34,860 bases of DNA from a virus, in the IMG/VR virus record IMGVR_UViG_3300030117_004344, positions 1-34,860 of that record. One strand, 5' to 3'. Shown in pieces: positions 26,373-34,830 of this stretch. The notes beneath the pieces are model-generated. The model ran no database searches. It saw only the letters and a list, made by a program, of their open reading frames with translations, and was not told the origin of the DNA. The translations under genes and the position numbers were made by a program. Each line of letters begins with the position of its first letter. Position 1 is the stretch's first letter.

Positions 26373-27203
26373 TTATTTCATTCTTTTTTCTATGTTTGAA
26401 TATATTTCCATACCTTCATCAGTTTTAAACCAAGCGGCTAAAGCTGAATATGGATGCTCATCAAATGGAACTGTCATTATCTTTCTATCATTAGATCCCC
26501 ACATAAAATATCGTTGATCGCTAGATAGTTTTATTATTCCAGATTCAGTAGCTTTTATACCAAAGTTTCTAAACTCAACATTTTCATCAGTTGTAAGTTC
26601 TATGAATAGTTTAGGATTTCTTTTAGCAAATAACAATAAGTCTCTTCTTAATTCTTTAGAACTTAAAGTACTTACTTCAGATCCTATTTCAACTCTCATT
26701 ATAGCTTCGGCTTTATCTATATCCATATTTTTAGCTATTTGTAAAGCTTCAACTTCAAACTCTAGCCAATCTAATTGATTTTCTGCAAGTTTAACTGGTT
26801 CAAATTCGTAGTATATTTTTCCTCTAGCTGGGTGATATAAAGATAAAAACTTTTGTAATGTTACTTTTTCTTTAGGTACAAATAAGGCTCCACTTCTAAA
26901 AATTATATGTTCTAATCTTTGATCACCTTTCATTTCATCAACAAAAACCGTTCTTTGATTTTGACAATATTTTATTTCTCTTTCGTATCCTTTTTCTTCA
27001 TCAAACCAAAATAAATCACAAGCTTTTATAGATCGCGATAACGGTTTTTTTCTACCTTTTAAATAATAAATTCTATCTTTTATTTCCCAAGTATTCTTTG
27101 GTTTAGCTTTTATTTTAGGAGCTTCAACCTTAGGTTGTTCTTTTACAACCACTGTTTCTTCAACTATAGGTTCTTCAACCTTAGTCACTTTTTTCTTTGC
27201 CAT
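26373..27203 (-). CDS. Unrecognised protein in the head block, single-gene unit (276 aa)
   Basis: A 276-residue protein. Residues 1-36 are a Lys/Val/Glu/Pro-rich flexible tail (KKKVTKVEEPIVEETVVVKE). A folded domain follows: KNTWEIKDRIYYLKGRKKPL (about 37-56), FWFDEEKGYEREIKYCQNQR, then a helical part with LDWLEFEVEALQIAKNMDID, and finally YFMWGSNDRKIMTVPFDEHP. It looks like a conserved hypothetical protein of marine phages, but I cannot name a fold. It lies between capsid and connector genes with a hairpin terminator on each side, so it is probably expressed separately or by read-through. Possible roles are head completion, capsid decoration or binding the capsid interior through the charged tail. 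Confidence 0.75.
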   Translation of the reverse strand: MAKKKVTKVEEPIVEETVVVKEQPKVEAPKIKAKPKNTWEIKDRIYYLKGRKKPLSRSIKACDLFWFDEEKGYEREIKYCQNQRTVFVDEMKGDQRLEHIIFRSGALFVPKEKVTLQKFLSLYHPARGKIYYEFEPVKLAENQLDWLEFEVEALQIAKNMDIDKAEAIMRVEIGSEVSTLSSKELRRDLLLFAKRNPKLFIELTTDENVEFRNFGIKATESGIIKLSSDQRYFMWGSNDRKIMTVPFDEHPYSALAAWFKTDEGMEIYSNIEKRMK

Positions 27204-27230
27204 AATATAATATAATAAAAAATTAATAAA

Positions 27231-27259
27231 AATAGAGGCAGCAAAAAGCTGCCCCTATT
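27231..27259 (-). terminator. Intrinsic terminator after the major capsid gene
   Basis: A 12-bp stem with one mismatch, AATAGAGGCAGC (27231-27242) with GCTGCCCCTATT (27248-27259), around a five-base loop. On the minus strand it is followed by TTTTTATTAATTTTTT. It lies 12 bases after the capsid gene stop and 27 bases before the start of the 276-residue gene. It could also protect the abundant capsid mRNA's 3' end. Confidence 0.82.
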
Positions 27260-27271
27260 AAAAAATAAATA

Positions 27272-28753
27272 CTAGTTCATCAACATAAAGTTGTTAGCAC
27301 CTTGAGTAACTAAACATCTTTCTGATAACATGTGTATTTGCATTGCATCTAAAGCTGATGTAGCAGCTCCAACAGAACCAGTAGTCCAAGTTTTCATTTT
27401 TCTATTGTCTGTTTGAGAAGCTCTATATCTAACATGTAAAAATGGTCGCTTCATGTTTTTACCCATGTTTTGATCATATACAGTAGATACACCAGCAGGA
27501 ATCATAACTCCTCTAATAGCAGCAGAAGAGTTAGCAGCATTAATACCACCTCTTGTTGCTTTATCATTTAAGTATCTGAAATCAGATTTGTAGAAGTCAT
27601 AAGAACCTCTTCGGAAACCTGAGAAACCTAAATTTAATGCCATATCTTCGTCGTTTTCAAATACTCCATAAGAAGTACCTCCAGCTCCGTAAGAATTCAT
27701 TGAAGCTAACATGTCATCGACAGCTAAACTAGTAGATCTGTCAACAAACATCATGTATTCTTCAATAGCTCCTTGCTTATCGAATTCAGCTAAAATAGCA
27801 TCAAATTCAGCTAAGTCAGTAGCAGCATTAACACCTGTTACACCTGAAGTCATATTACCTCTTGCCTCGATAGCAGCGAATAAACCTTCAGTACCAACAG
27901 TTTTTGTACCATCAGCACCGTAAATAAAGTCTTCAACTGCTGTATTAACAGCATCTAATCTGTTAATTTCAGATTCAAGCATTGACATTTCTAAGTAATC
28001 AGTAAATCTAGCTCTTGTGTCAGCCTCAGCTTTTAAATACCAAAGGTAACCACTTTGTCCTTTTTCAGTAGAAACTTCAACCCAACCAATTTTAGAAGTG
28101 TCTGATCCAGATACTTCGTAGTAATCTTTCATTATAATTGGCTTGTTAGTAAAAGTTTTAAACTGAGGTTCGTTAGCTCCTCTAGAATCAGTATGAGTTC
28201 CACCTTTTTGGTTGTAACCAACACCTTTAACGTATTCAGAACCGTAAACTAAAACAGTAGTTCCTTTGTTAGTAGTATTAGCAGCTACTGAACTACCATC
28301 ATAAGTTTTTACAGTTAACTCATCATCGTTAGTAATAGCTGTAACCATACATTTCACGATTCCGTCCGAGTTAGAAAGTATAATAGTATCATTAAGTCTA
28401 ATACCATGAGAAGTCTCAAGACCACCCACTACATAATTACTTTCGTCAATATCAGATTGAACTAAAAAAGTATCAGTGCCTGTTACTTTACCTTTGTAAG
28501 ATAAGTGTAATCTACCTTGTTCAGACCAAACGACTTGATCAGCCGCCATAGCCTCTTCCGCTCCAACTTTAGATAAAAAACCAGAAATAGTTCTCGGTCC
28601 GAAAACTTCTGCTTCTTTTTCCATTAAGTCAGGCAGGTATTGTTGAGCCCACGTTGTATCCGATGTGCCCGTAAAATCTAGATAGTTTGTAACTAGTGTT
28701 TGCTGGCGTGGCGCCGGCACACTATTTAAACTACCTCCTGCAGTTATTGCCAT
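27272..28753 (-). CDS. Major capsid protein (493 aa)
   Basis: A 493-residue protein in the canonical position after portal and scaffold, and the only gene here followed at once by a strong terminator. A polar N-arm (about 1-45) precedes a segment with a small beta insert (about 85-190: VVGGLETSHGIRLNDTIILS). A core follows with TFTNKPIIMKDYYEVSGSDT, GWVEV, GYLWYLKAEADTRARFTDYL, then EEYMMFVDRSTSLAVDDMLA, NLGFSGFRRGSYDFYKSDFR and the C-terminal HMLSERCLVTQGANNFMLMN. These phrases recall the HK97-fold capsid proteins of crAss-like and related marine phages. No protease domain is fused, and no obvious N-terminal propeptide can be delimited. Confidence 0.82.
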   Translation of the reverse strand: MAITAGGSLNSVPAPRQQTLVTNYLDFTGTSDTTWAQQYLPDLMEKEAEVFGPRTISGFLSKVGAEEAMAADQVVWSEQGRLHLSYKGKVTGTDTFLVQSDIDESNYVVGGLETSHGIRLNDTIILSNSDGIVKCMVTAITNDDELTVKTYDGSSVAANTTNKGTTVLVYGSEYVKGVGYNQKGGTHTDSRGANEPQFKTFTNKPIIMKDYYEVSGSDTSKIGWVEVSTEKGQSGYLWYLKAEADTRARFTDYLEMSMLESEINRLDAVNTAVEDFIYGADGTKTVGTEGLFAAIEARGNMTSGVTGVNAATDLAEFDAILAEFDKQGAIEEYMMFVDRSTSLAVDDMLASMNSYGAGGTSYGVFENDEDMALNLGFSGFRRGSYDFYKSDFRYLNDKATRGGINAANSSAAIRGVMIPAGVSTVYDQNMGKNMKRPFLHVRYRASQTDNRKMKTWTTGSVGAATSALDAMQIHMLSERCLVTQGANNFMLMN

Positions 28754-28774
28754 AATCTTAAATTTTAAATGTTA

Positions 28775-29911
28775 TTATTTTCTATTTTTACTTTTAATTT
28801 TGAATTTAAAATCATTAGAACTTTCACCTAAAACCCTTACTTTTATACCCCCAGCTTCGTATTCACCATGAGTTTTTCTTGGCTCTAAGTTAATATTTTT
28901 ATCTTTAGCAACTTGGCCTTTAATTGCGTCTGCCTTGCCTTGCTCATAAAAGTGCTTTGCAATAGCATCTGGATTCATAGCCGTAAATAAAGATTTATGA
29001 TAACCCTCAGCGTCTTCAATTACAGAATTATCTTCGCTAGTATACTTACTAACAAAATTAGCAATATCGCTTTGAGCTTCTTTTACTTTATTAACATCTT
29101 TAACATTAATTCTATATTTTTTGTCTCCAACATTATATTCAAAACCTTTGAATTTATCGTTAAATAGACTATTAGTTTTATTTAAAAATGTTCTTTTGCT
29201 TGCTTCGTTTAATTTTTGTTGTTCTTCAGATTTATTGAAAAAATTAATAGCTTTCTGTTGTTCTTCTGTTAACTTACTTCCAGCTTTAATTTCTTCGTAA
29301 TATTTAGACTTTAACCCGTCTAAGTGGGATCTAGCCTCGGCAACTTGCTCTTTTAGGGCTATCTTTTTTTTACGTATTGTTTTTTCATCATCAATTTCTT
29401 CATCTATACCAAAATTATCTTCTAATAAAAAACTTCTTTCTTCTGGTGTTAAATGAGACTTTGTTGTTCGATAATATTCATCTAATACGTCAGAGTCGTC
29501 CATTTTATCAACTTCTCTATTTAAATTTACGTAGTCATTTATATCACCTCCAGTTTCGTCCATAAAATCTACAAGTTTCTGTATATTTTCTGGTAATGGC
29601 TCTCCAGTTGTTACCGCTTCTTCAACAGTTTCTTCAACAACTTTTTCCATGTTTTCTACTTTTTCTTCTTCAATAACCTCTTCAATTACTGGAATGTCTT
29701 CTTGCGTTTCTGGTTCTTTATCTACGTTTACTTTTGTTATTTCTTGTTCCTCTTTTTCTTGAACTGGAACGTCTAAATCTACTTTAACAACATCGTCGTC
29801 TCCAGCGCTGTTAAATTTAGATTCATCTACTTTTGGTTCAACAACCTCTTCAACTGGTTGCTCGTTAGTTTGCTCTGTTGTTTCTTCAACAACTTCTTTG
29901 TTTTCTTCCAT
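28775..29911 (-). CDS. Probable scaffolding protein (378 aa)
   Basis: A 378-residue highly charged protein between portal and capsid genes, the usual scaffold position. The N-terminal ~110 residues are almost wholly Glu/Val/Pro/Thr (EEVVEPKVDESKF, EEVIEEEKVENMEKVVEETV) and probably disordered. Residues about 110-240 are helical and acidic (ETGGDINDYVNLNREVDKMD, EQVAEARSHLDGLKSKYYEE). The C-terminus turns basic and beta-like (GIKVRVLGESSNDFKFKIKS, then KNRK), as in scaffolds that bind coat protein electrostatically. The start is preceded by AAATTTTATT without a Shine-Dalgarno sequence. Identification is by context and charge pattern, since scaffolds conserve little sequence. Confidence 0.72.
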   Translation of the reverse strand: MEENKEVVEETTEQTNEQPVEEVVEPKVDESKFNSAGDDDVVKVDLDVPVQEKEEQEITKVNVDKEPETQEDIPVIEEVIEEEKVENMEKVVEETVEEAVTTGEPLPENIQKLVDFMDETGGDINDYVNLNREVDKMDDSDVLDEYYRTTKSHLTPEERSFLLEDNFGIDEEIDDEKTIRKKKIALKEQVAEARSHLDGLKSKYYEEIKAGSKLTEEQQKAINFFNKSEEQQKLNEASKRTFLNKTNSLFNDKFKGFEYNVGDKKYRINVKDVNKVKEAQSDIANFVSKYTSEDNSVIEDAEGYHKSLFTAMNPDAIAKHFYEQGKADAIKGQVAKDKNINLEPRKTHGEYEAGGIKVRVLGESSNDFKFKIKSKNRK

Positions 29912-29930
29912 AATAAAATTTTATAAAATA

Positions 29931-32324
29931 TTAAATACTAAATTGATCCATTCCTGCACCTCCCGTAAGTATATCATTACCTGATGATTCAAATTTATTA
30001 ACGGAATCACCCTGTTTTCTTTGTTGTATCATTTCCTTTTGGTGGGCAGCTTGTTTGTCAACTCTTTTATCTCTTCTATCCTCTCTCATTGTCTCCTGTT
30101 GACTACTTGTTTGTTGTTTCATGCTTTCTAATTGAGCGTTTAGTTCAAACTCATATTGCATTAATTCTTTTTTAGATTGAACTTCTTGTTGTAAATATTG
30201 TATCTTTAATTGATTTCTAGTTTGCTCTAATTGAGCATCAGCTTCGACTTTTGCTTGATTTTTTTGAACCTCAGCTTGTGCCGCTGCTTGCTGAGCTTGA
30301 GCGTTTGCTTGAGCCTGAGCCTGCATATTTTGTTGTTGCATAGCTTGATCTTTAGACATCTTAGCTTTTCTTTTTACTTTTAATAATTCATTAGCAAGCT
30401 TAACGTTTCTTACATTACGTAAATCTATAGCGTCGTCTAAATCAATTGATTGCTGTGCTATCGCTGCCTGAATGTTATTTTCAAGTATTTGTTTTTCTTC
30501 TTCATCAGGCATTAGTTCTATAAATATACCAAAATCATAAAGATGTAAGTTTTTCATTTCATCTAATGTTGCTACATTATGAGCGCCAAGTGCTCTTATA
30601 AAAGCTTGCTTTGTTGGAGAATACTCTATAATATCAGCTATACGTAAAGATAAACATTCAGCAACTTCGGCTGTAACGTATAACATTGATTGCAATAAGT
30701 GTCTTGTTGCTGTATTAGAGTTTGCGGCAGCTAATTTTTGCACACCTACTAAAGCATTTTTATCTGGAGTTGTAGCGTCTCTTGCTTCATTTAATCCGGT
30801 CACATCTCTTATCATTTGTAAATAATAATTATATGTTTGAATCAAAGCTTGAAGCTTTCCTCCATTTACTCCATTATTTATTTGTTGTATAGGAACTTTA
30901 CCAGGATTCATTTCTCCTTCAGAAGTAAAACTTCTACCAATAACACTACCAGTTTGAAAGAACATGTTTAAAGCTTCTTGTGGATTGTAATTTGTTCCGT
31001 TTCCTAAATCTATTTCAGCTAAACCATCAGCATCTAAATAAACGCCATCGGGCACCATTCTTGACATTACTTGTTGTAGCTTTAAGTGCGTTAATTGAAT
31101 CATGTCAGCAAAGCTAGTTATTCTACCAACTAAGGATTCAATTCTACCTTCATACATTCTAGGCGCTACGATTTGGTAGTTCATTTTAACATTACTAAAA
31201 TCAGAATCTGTCCTCATCATGTTAGGGCACATTCGCCATCTTAATATTTTATCAGCGCCCACAACATATACTCCTTCGTAAAGCGTTTCTATAACTCTTT
31301 CAAGCTTTTCAAAATCACCTCCCATATCTTGAGGAGGATTAAATGATTCATCTTTTTGTATTACTTTTTGACCGCCCGCTTTAGTTTGTTTTAATTTATA
31401 AACACTATTCATGTGTGTTTTATAATTAAAATATAGAACTTGTACCTTGTTTTTATCTCTATTATTAACGTAGTCTAAAGGATAAGCATTTTTATCTACT
31501 AGTTCTTTAATTTCACTTTCTGATAATTCAGGAAATTCTTTTACTAATTCATTTAATGGTAATTCTTTTACCTCACCAATATAATATATATCTTCAAAAT
31601 AAGGTGAGTCTGTGTGAGAATAAACTAAATCAGCTGGATCTACATATTGAGCTCTAGCACCATTGCTAAAATCAAAAGTTGTTTTTGTTGCTCCTATGCC
31701 TATTACAGTTAAATCATATAATACTCTTCTTCGTATTAAATCATAATCACTATTTTCCATTAAAACATTAATAGCTTGCTCTTCTGCTAATTCAACCGCT
31801 TGCTTGTAGTTAAGTTGCATATGTAATGCTAATTCTTCTTCTGTATCGGGTAATTTTTCTGGATCTGTTTCGTATAGATTTATATTGAACTGCTCTTGTA
31901 CTAAATCATTAAACTCTTTAGCTCTTATATCACGAAGTATAGTTTCCATATACTCGGTTCTTTTACTAACACCATAGTCATCTTGAGAAAAACAATTTAT
32001 TTCGTAGTTTCTTTGCGCCATACCGTTTACCACAATATCAACGAACTTAGGGATAATTGGAACTGGTTTCCAATCTAAATTAAGATAAGATAAATCACCA
32101 TTTATAGATAATTCATTTTTATATTTTTGTATAGGTTGTTCTCCTCTAGCATATAACCTAAGTGTATGAAAATTATTTTTATGGCTATTATATTTAGAAG
32201 TAGAACCTGAAAACCACTCGTGTCTTATAGCTCTAGCTACTTTTAAACCGTATTCCTCACTAAGTTTTTCTAAATCACTTACCGCTTGTGACGGAAAATT
32301 TATAGAATGTTCTATTAATCTCAT
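29931..32324 (-). CDS. Portal protein (797 aa)
   Basis: A 797-residue protein directly after TerL, overlapping its stop by 4 bases (ATGA). N-terminal features HTLRLYARGEQPIQKYKNEL (about 53-72) and NLDWKPVPIIPKFVDIVVNG (about 81-100) match portals of crAss-like and marine podoviruses as I recall them. The centre has the wing/stem-type RITSFADMIQLTHLKLQQVM and MIRDVTGLNEARDATTPDKN, a loop typical of portal proteins. From about 670 to 770 a Gln/Ala-rich helix (QAQANAQAQQAAAQAEVQKN) probably forms an extended barrel into the head. The last residues (SSGNDILTGGAGMDQFSI) look like a single RTX-type turn. It forms the ring through which DNA passes. Confidence 0.85.
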   Translation of the reverse strand: MRLIEHSINFPSQAVSDLEKLSEEYGLKVARAIRHEWFSGSTSKYNSHKNNFHTLRLYARGEQPIQKYKNELSINGDLSYLNLDWKPVPIIPKFVDIVVNGMAQRNYEINCFSQDDYGVSKRTEYMETILRDIRAKEFNDLVQEQFNINLYETDPEKLPDTEEELALHMQLNYKQAVELAEEQAINVLMENSDYDLIRRRVLYDLTVIGIGATKTTFDFSNGARAQYVDPADLVYSHTDSPYFEDIYYIGEVKELPLNELVKEFPELSESEIKELVDKNAYPLDYVNNRDKNKVQVLYFNYKTHMNSVYKLKQTKAGGQKVIQKDESFNPPQDMGGDFEKLERVIETLYEGVYVVGADKILRWRMCPNMMRTDSDFSNVKMNYQIVAPRMYEGRIESLVGRITSFADMIQLTHLKLQQVMSRMVPDGVYLDADGLAEIDLGNGTNYNPQEALNMFFQTGSVIGRSFTSEGEMNPGKVPIQQINNGVNGGKLQALIQTYNYYLQMIRDVTGLNEARDATTPDKNALVGVQKLAAANSNTATRHLLQSMLYVTAEVAECLSLRIADIIEYSPTKQAFIRALGAHNVATLDEMKNLHLYDFGIFIELMPDEEEKQILENNIQAAIAQQSIDLDDAIDLRNVRNVKLANELLKVKRKAKMSKDQAMQQQNMQAQAQANAQAQQAAAQAEVQKNQAKVEADAQLEQTRNQLKIQYLQQEVQSKKELMQYEFELNAQLESMKQQTSSQQETMREDRRDKRVDKQAAHQKEMIQQRKQGDSVNKFESSGNDILTGGAGMDQFSI

Positions 32325-34555
32325 ATTTTATTTTTAATTATCCTAGATGAAAATCCTTTGTTATTATATTTTGATATACTTAGGTTTAATGCGGTTTTTT
32401 CTCTATCTCTATTTGGTCTATATAAATGCCTATTACAAGCCATTATTGCCAACCCTGAACTTATGGATGCATCATGCTTTGTTCTTTTGTTTATATCAAA
32501 TTTAGACCAATCATTTAATGTTTCATTGAAATATACATTTCCATAAGTACCATCTTCTAATAATCCAACATGATCGTTTATGTACATCTCTATTGCTGCT
32601 GCATGTGCTTGTTTTATATCTTCGCTAGAATTAGGTATTCCACCAACTTCTTTTTCTGCAACAGACAATTTGTTCCAAATTTTATCTGGTCTATTCATAC
32701 TAAATCCTCTATAACCTCTCCTTCTTAAATAGTATAATAGTCTTGGTTTATTGTTTTCAGCAAGTAGTGGCATTCCGTAAAATACTAATGCCATTAAAAC
32801 ATCTTCAAAAAATATTTCAGCCGTTTGTGGTCTTGCTATATATTCTAAGAAAAAAGTATTAGCTGGAGCGTCTTCCATTGAAAACTTAGTTAATCCATGT
32901 AAAGCTCCTTTCGATCCAGTGCCATCTACCGTTCCTGATATATCATATGAGTCACAACCAAACGCTCCCATATGTTCATTGCCAGGGTATTTAATACCAT
33001 TTTTTAGTATAACATTATTTTGTAATTTTTTTCCTGGGACCCAACTTACTTTAAATCTACCTTTAGGATCTGGATTAAAAGAAACTTGAGTATCTTTAAT
33101 TCCACTAGACCATTGAAAATTACCAGTTGTTATTACTGAAGAGTTTCTATTACCTTCGTTGTAGTCTATTTGTTCATATATTTTAACCAAATTAAATAAA
33201 CTATTTCCAGTCTCATCTCTAAATGCGTGTTCTTCAGTTCTTGGAAACTGTCGATAAAATTCGTTTAAAGCATCTTGATCATCTTTTAATCCATCAGCCT
33301 CATTCTCCCAATGATCTATAACTCCATAGTCTATTTCTGTTCCGTGTGGATCAAGTGTTTCTTTCTTAGGTGTATTAAAAACAGGTTGCCCGTATTCATC
33401 AATAAATCCTTCATAGTTCCATTCCATTGGTATAAATAAAGAATATAACCCTGATTTAGTTTGTCCGTTTCTGTTTCGTTTTGTAACGTCAGAATTGTAA
33501 TATAAATTTTTAAAATTATCTCCACCTTTATCAAGTGCGTTGCTTGTTGATCCCATCATACATTTACCTATAATTCTACTACCTAATCGTAAACAAGTTT
33601 TAGTAACTCTCCAATTATTTTTTATATTATCAGGTTTTTCCCACTTACCGCTTTCGTCATGTACTAATAGAGAAAGCTTTTCACCATCATAGCTATTATC
33701 GCCAGTATTTTTCCAATCAATAGTTGTATCTAGTCCCTCCATATCATCTTGCTCTTCGTGCTCTCTCATTTTTTTACGAGTAAACTTTTTAGCGGGGACT
33801 CTATAAGCGAGTTCGGACTTTGGCCGGTCCATACCGTCCTGTATTGGTTTAAAGAAGAATGGATAATTAATACTAATTGGTACTACTTTATCAGTAAACA
33901 TCTTTTTTGCATCTGCACCAGTCTTAGATAATATACCATATCTACTATCACTTGATATAGTGGCCAAATTTACAGTTTCAGCTGAACTCATAAATGAAAA
34001 ACCAGAACGTCTATTTTTTAAATAGCACATTCCGTAACATCTTTTATCTGCTTTACACGCTTCCCAAAATATAAAGAATAATCTATTTGCCTCTCTAAAA
34101 TCAGGAGCGCCAACGTCAATTTTACTCCATTGCAAGTACATATAGTGTGTACCTGTTAAATATGTAGGTTTACCATTATTCATAAACCAAAAACCTTCTT
34201 CTCTTCTTTTAAATTCTTCGTCTATATATCCATAATGTTTTTCTTTAAAATCATCTGGATAGTTTTGCCAATCAAAAACTGTTTTAATTCTTTTAAACTC
34301 AGAATTAGTAGGAAACTGTCTCCATTTTTGTTCTGATTTGTTTTTACTACAAGAGTATACTTCTTTAGGTTGTTTGGGTAATGCTATTTTAAAACCTTGT
34401 ATTTCAAGAATTTCACCAATTTGACCGCTTTTACTAATAACAACAATATCATTTTCTTTATTATAACCGTATCTCCACTTTTTAGATTTATTTAATCTTT
34501 TAATAGTATTAGATCTTATAGGTTTTGTAACCTTATATAATGTTTGTCTATACAT
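32321..34555 (-). CDS. terL: Terminase large subunit (744 aa)
   Basis: A 744-residue DNA-packaging motor. ATPase: a degenerate P-loop KNRRSGFSF (180-188), Walker B LSLLVHDES (295-303; acidic D300, E301) and a coupling-type GSTSNALDKGG (335-345). Nuclease (RNase H fold): GCDSYD at 533-538 with D535, and a late acidic HDAS with D695. RQFPRTEEHAF (435-445) is typical of T4-like TerL linkers. It starts one base inside the stop of the 91-residue gene (TAATG) and overlaps the portal gene by ATGA, so translation of the three is probably coupled. About 100 residues at the N-terminus precede the usual core. The enzyme cleaves concatemeric DNA and drives it through the portal. Confidence 0.9.
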   Translation of the reverse strand: MYRQTLYKVTKPIRSNTIKRLNKSKKWRYGYNKENDIVVISKSGQIGEILEIQGFKIALPKQPKEVYSCSKNKSEQKWRQFPTNSEFKRIKTVFDWQNYPDDFKEKHYGYIDEEFKRREEGFWFMNNGKPTYLTGTHYMYLQWSKIDVGAPDFREANRLFFIFWEACKADKRCYGMCYLKNRRSGFSFMSSAETVNLATISSDSRYGILSKTGADAKKMFTDKVVPISINYPFFFKPIQDGMDRPKSELAYRVPAKKFTRKKMREHEEQDDMEGLDTTIDWKNTGDNSYDGEKLSLLVHDESGKWEKPDNIKNNWRVTKTCLRLGSRIIGKCMMGSTSNALDKGGDNFKNLYYNSDVTKRNRNGQTKSGLYSLFIPMEWNYEGFIDEYGQPVFNTPKKETLDPHGTEIDYGVIDHWENEADGLKDDQDALNEFYRQFPRTEEHAFRDETGNSLFNLVKIYEQIDYNEGNRNSSVITTGNFQWSSGIKDTQVSFNPDPKGRFKVSWVPGKKLQNNVILKNGIKYPGNEHMGAFGCDSYDISGTVDGTGSKGALHGLTKFSMEDAPANTFFLEYIARPQTAEIFFEDVLMALVFYGMPLLAENNKPRLLYYLRRRGYRGFSMNRPDKIWNKLSVAEKEVGGIPNSSEDIKQAHAAAIEMYINDHVGLLEDGTYGNVYFNETLNDWSKFDINKRTKHDASISSGLAIMACNRHLYRPNRDREKTALNLSISKYNNKGFSSRIIKNKI

Positions 34556-34830
34556 TACTTAGATCTTCCTTCTGCAAATCCCTTAAACTCTACTTTTTTC
34601 TTTTCTTCTGTAGGTTTTCCCTCTAACATACTTTCTTCTTCATGGATTCTATTTAATATTTCAAATGCATCAAATATAGCTAACTTTTTTGTAGCAGCGG
34701 CGTTTTTTAATCTATCAGCAGATATATCGTCATCAGAATCAACAATAGCTTCTTTAGCTACTTTAATTAATTCTTCAACCGCTTTGTGCCCAGCTTGGAT
34801 TATATTCTTTTTCGTTTCCTTGATATTCAT
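34555..34830 (-). CDS. Putative small terminase-type protein (91 aa)
   Basis: A 91-residue helical protein upstream of TerL, overlapping it by one base. Residues 1-30 (KETKKNIIQAGHKAVEELIK) and 40-68 (DRLKNAAATKKLAIFDAFEI) form two amphipathic helices. The acidic linker DSDDDIS separates them, and the C-terminus is Lys/Glu-rich (EEKKKVEFKGFAEGRSK). Size, helical make-up and position fit a small terminase subunit that recognises DNA and recruits TerL, but no helix-turn-helix can be drawn with confidence. The start is preceded by TTTATTACAATTAAAT. A less likely alternative is an unrelated small head-assembly protein. The 30 bases upstream to the window edge hold no further supportable gene. Confidence 0.62.
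   Translation of the reverse strand: MNIKETKKNIIQAGHKAVEELIKVAKEAIVDSDDDISADRLKNAAATKKLAIFDAFEILNRIHEEESMLEGKPTEEKKKVEFKGFAEGRSK

Noticed and set aside
29912-29930. Palindromic AT sequence ahead of the scaffold gene as an operator
   Set aside because: Symmetry is expected by chance in such AT-rich 19-base gaps, and it has no second copy.
33331-33534. 67-residue minus-strand frame inside TerL in another frame
   Set aside because: It lies wholly within the strongly supported TerL frame and shows no start signal or protein-like features.
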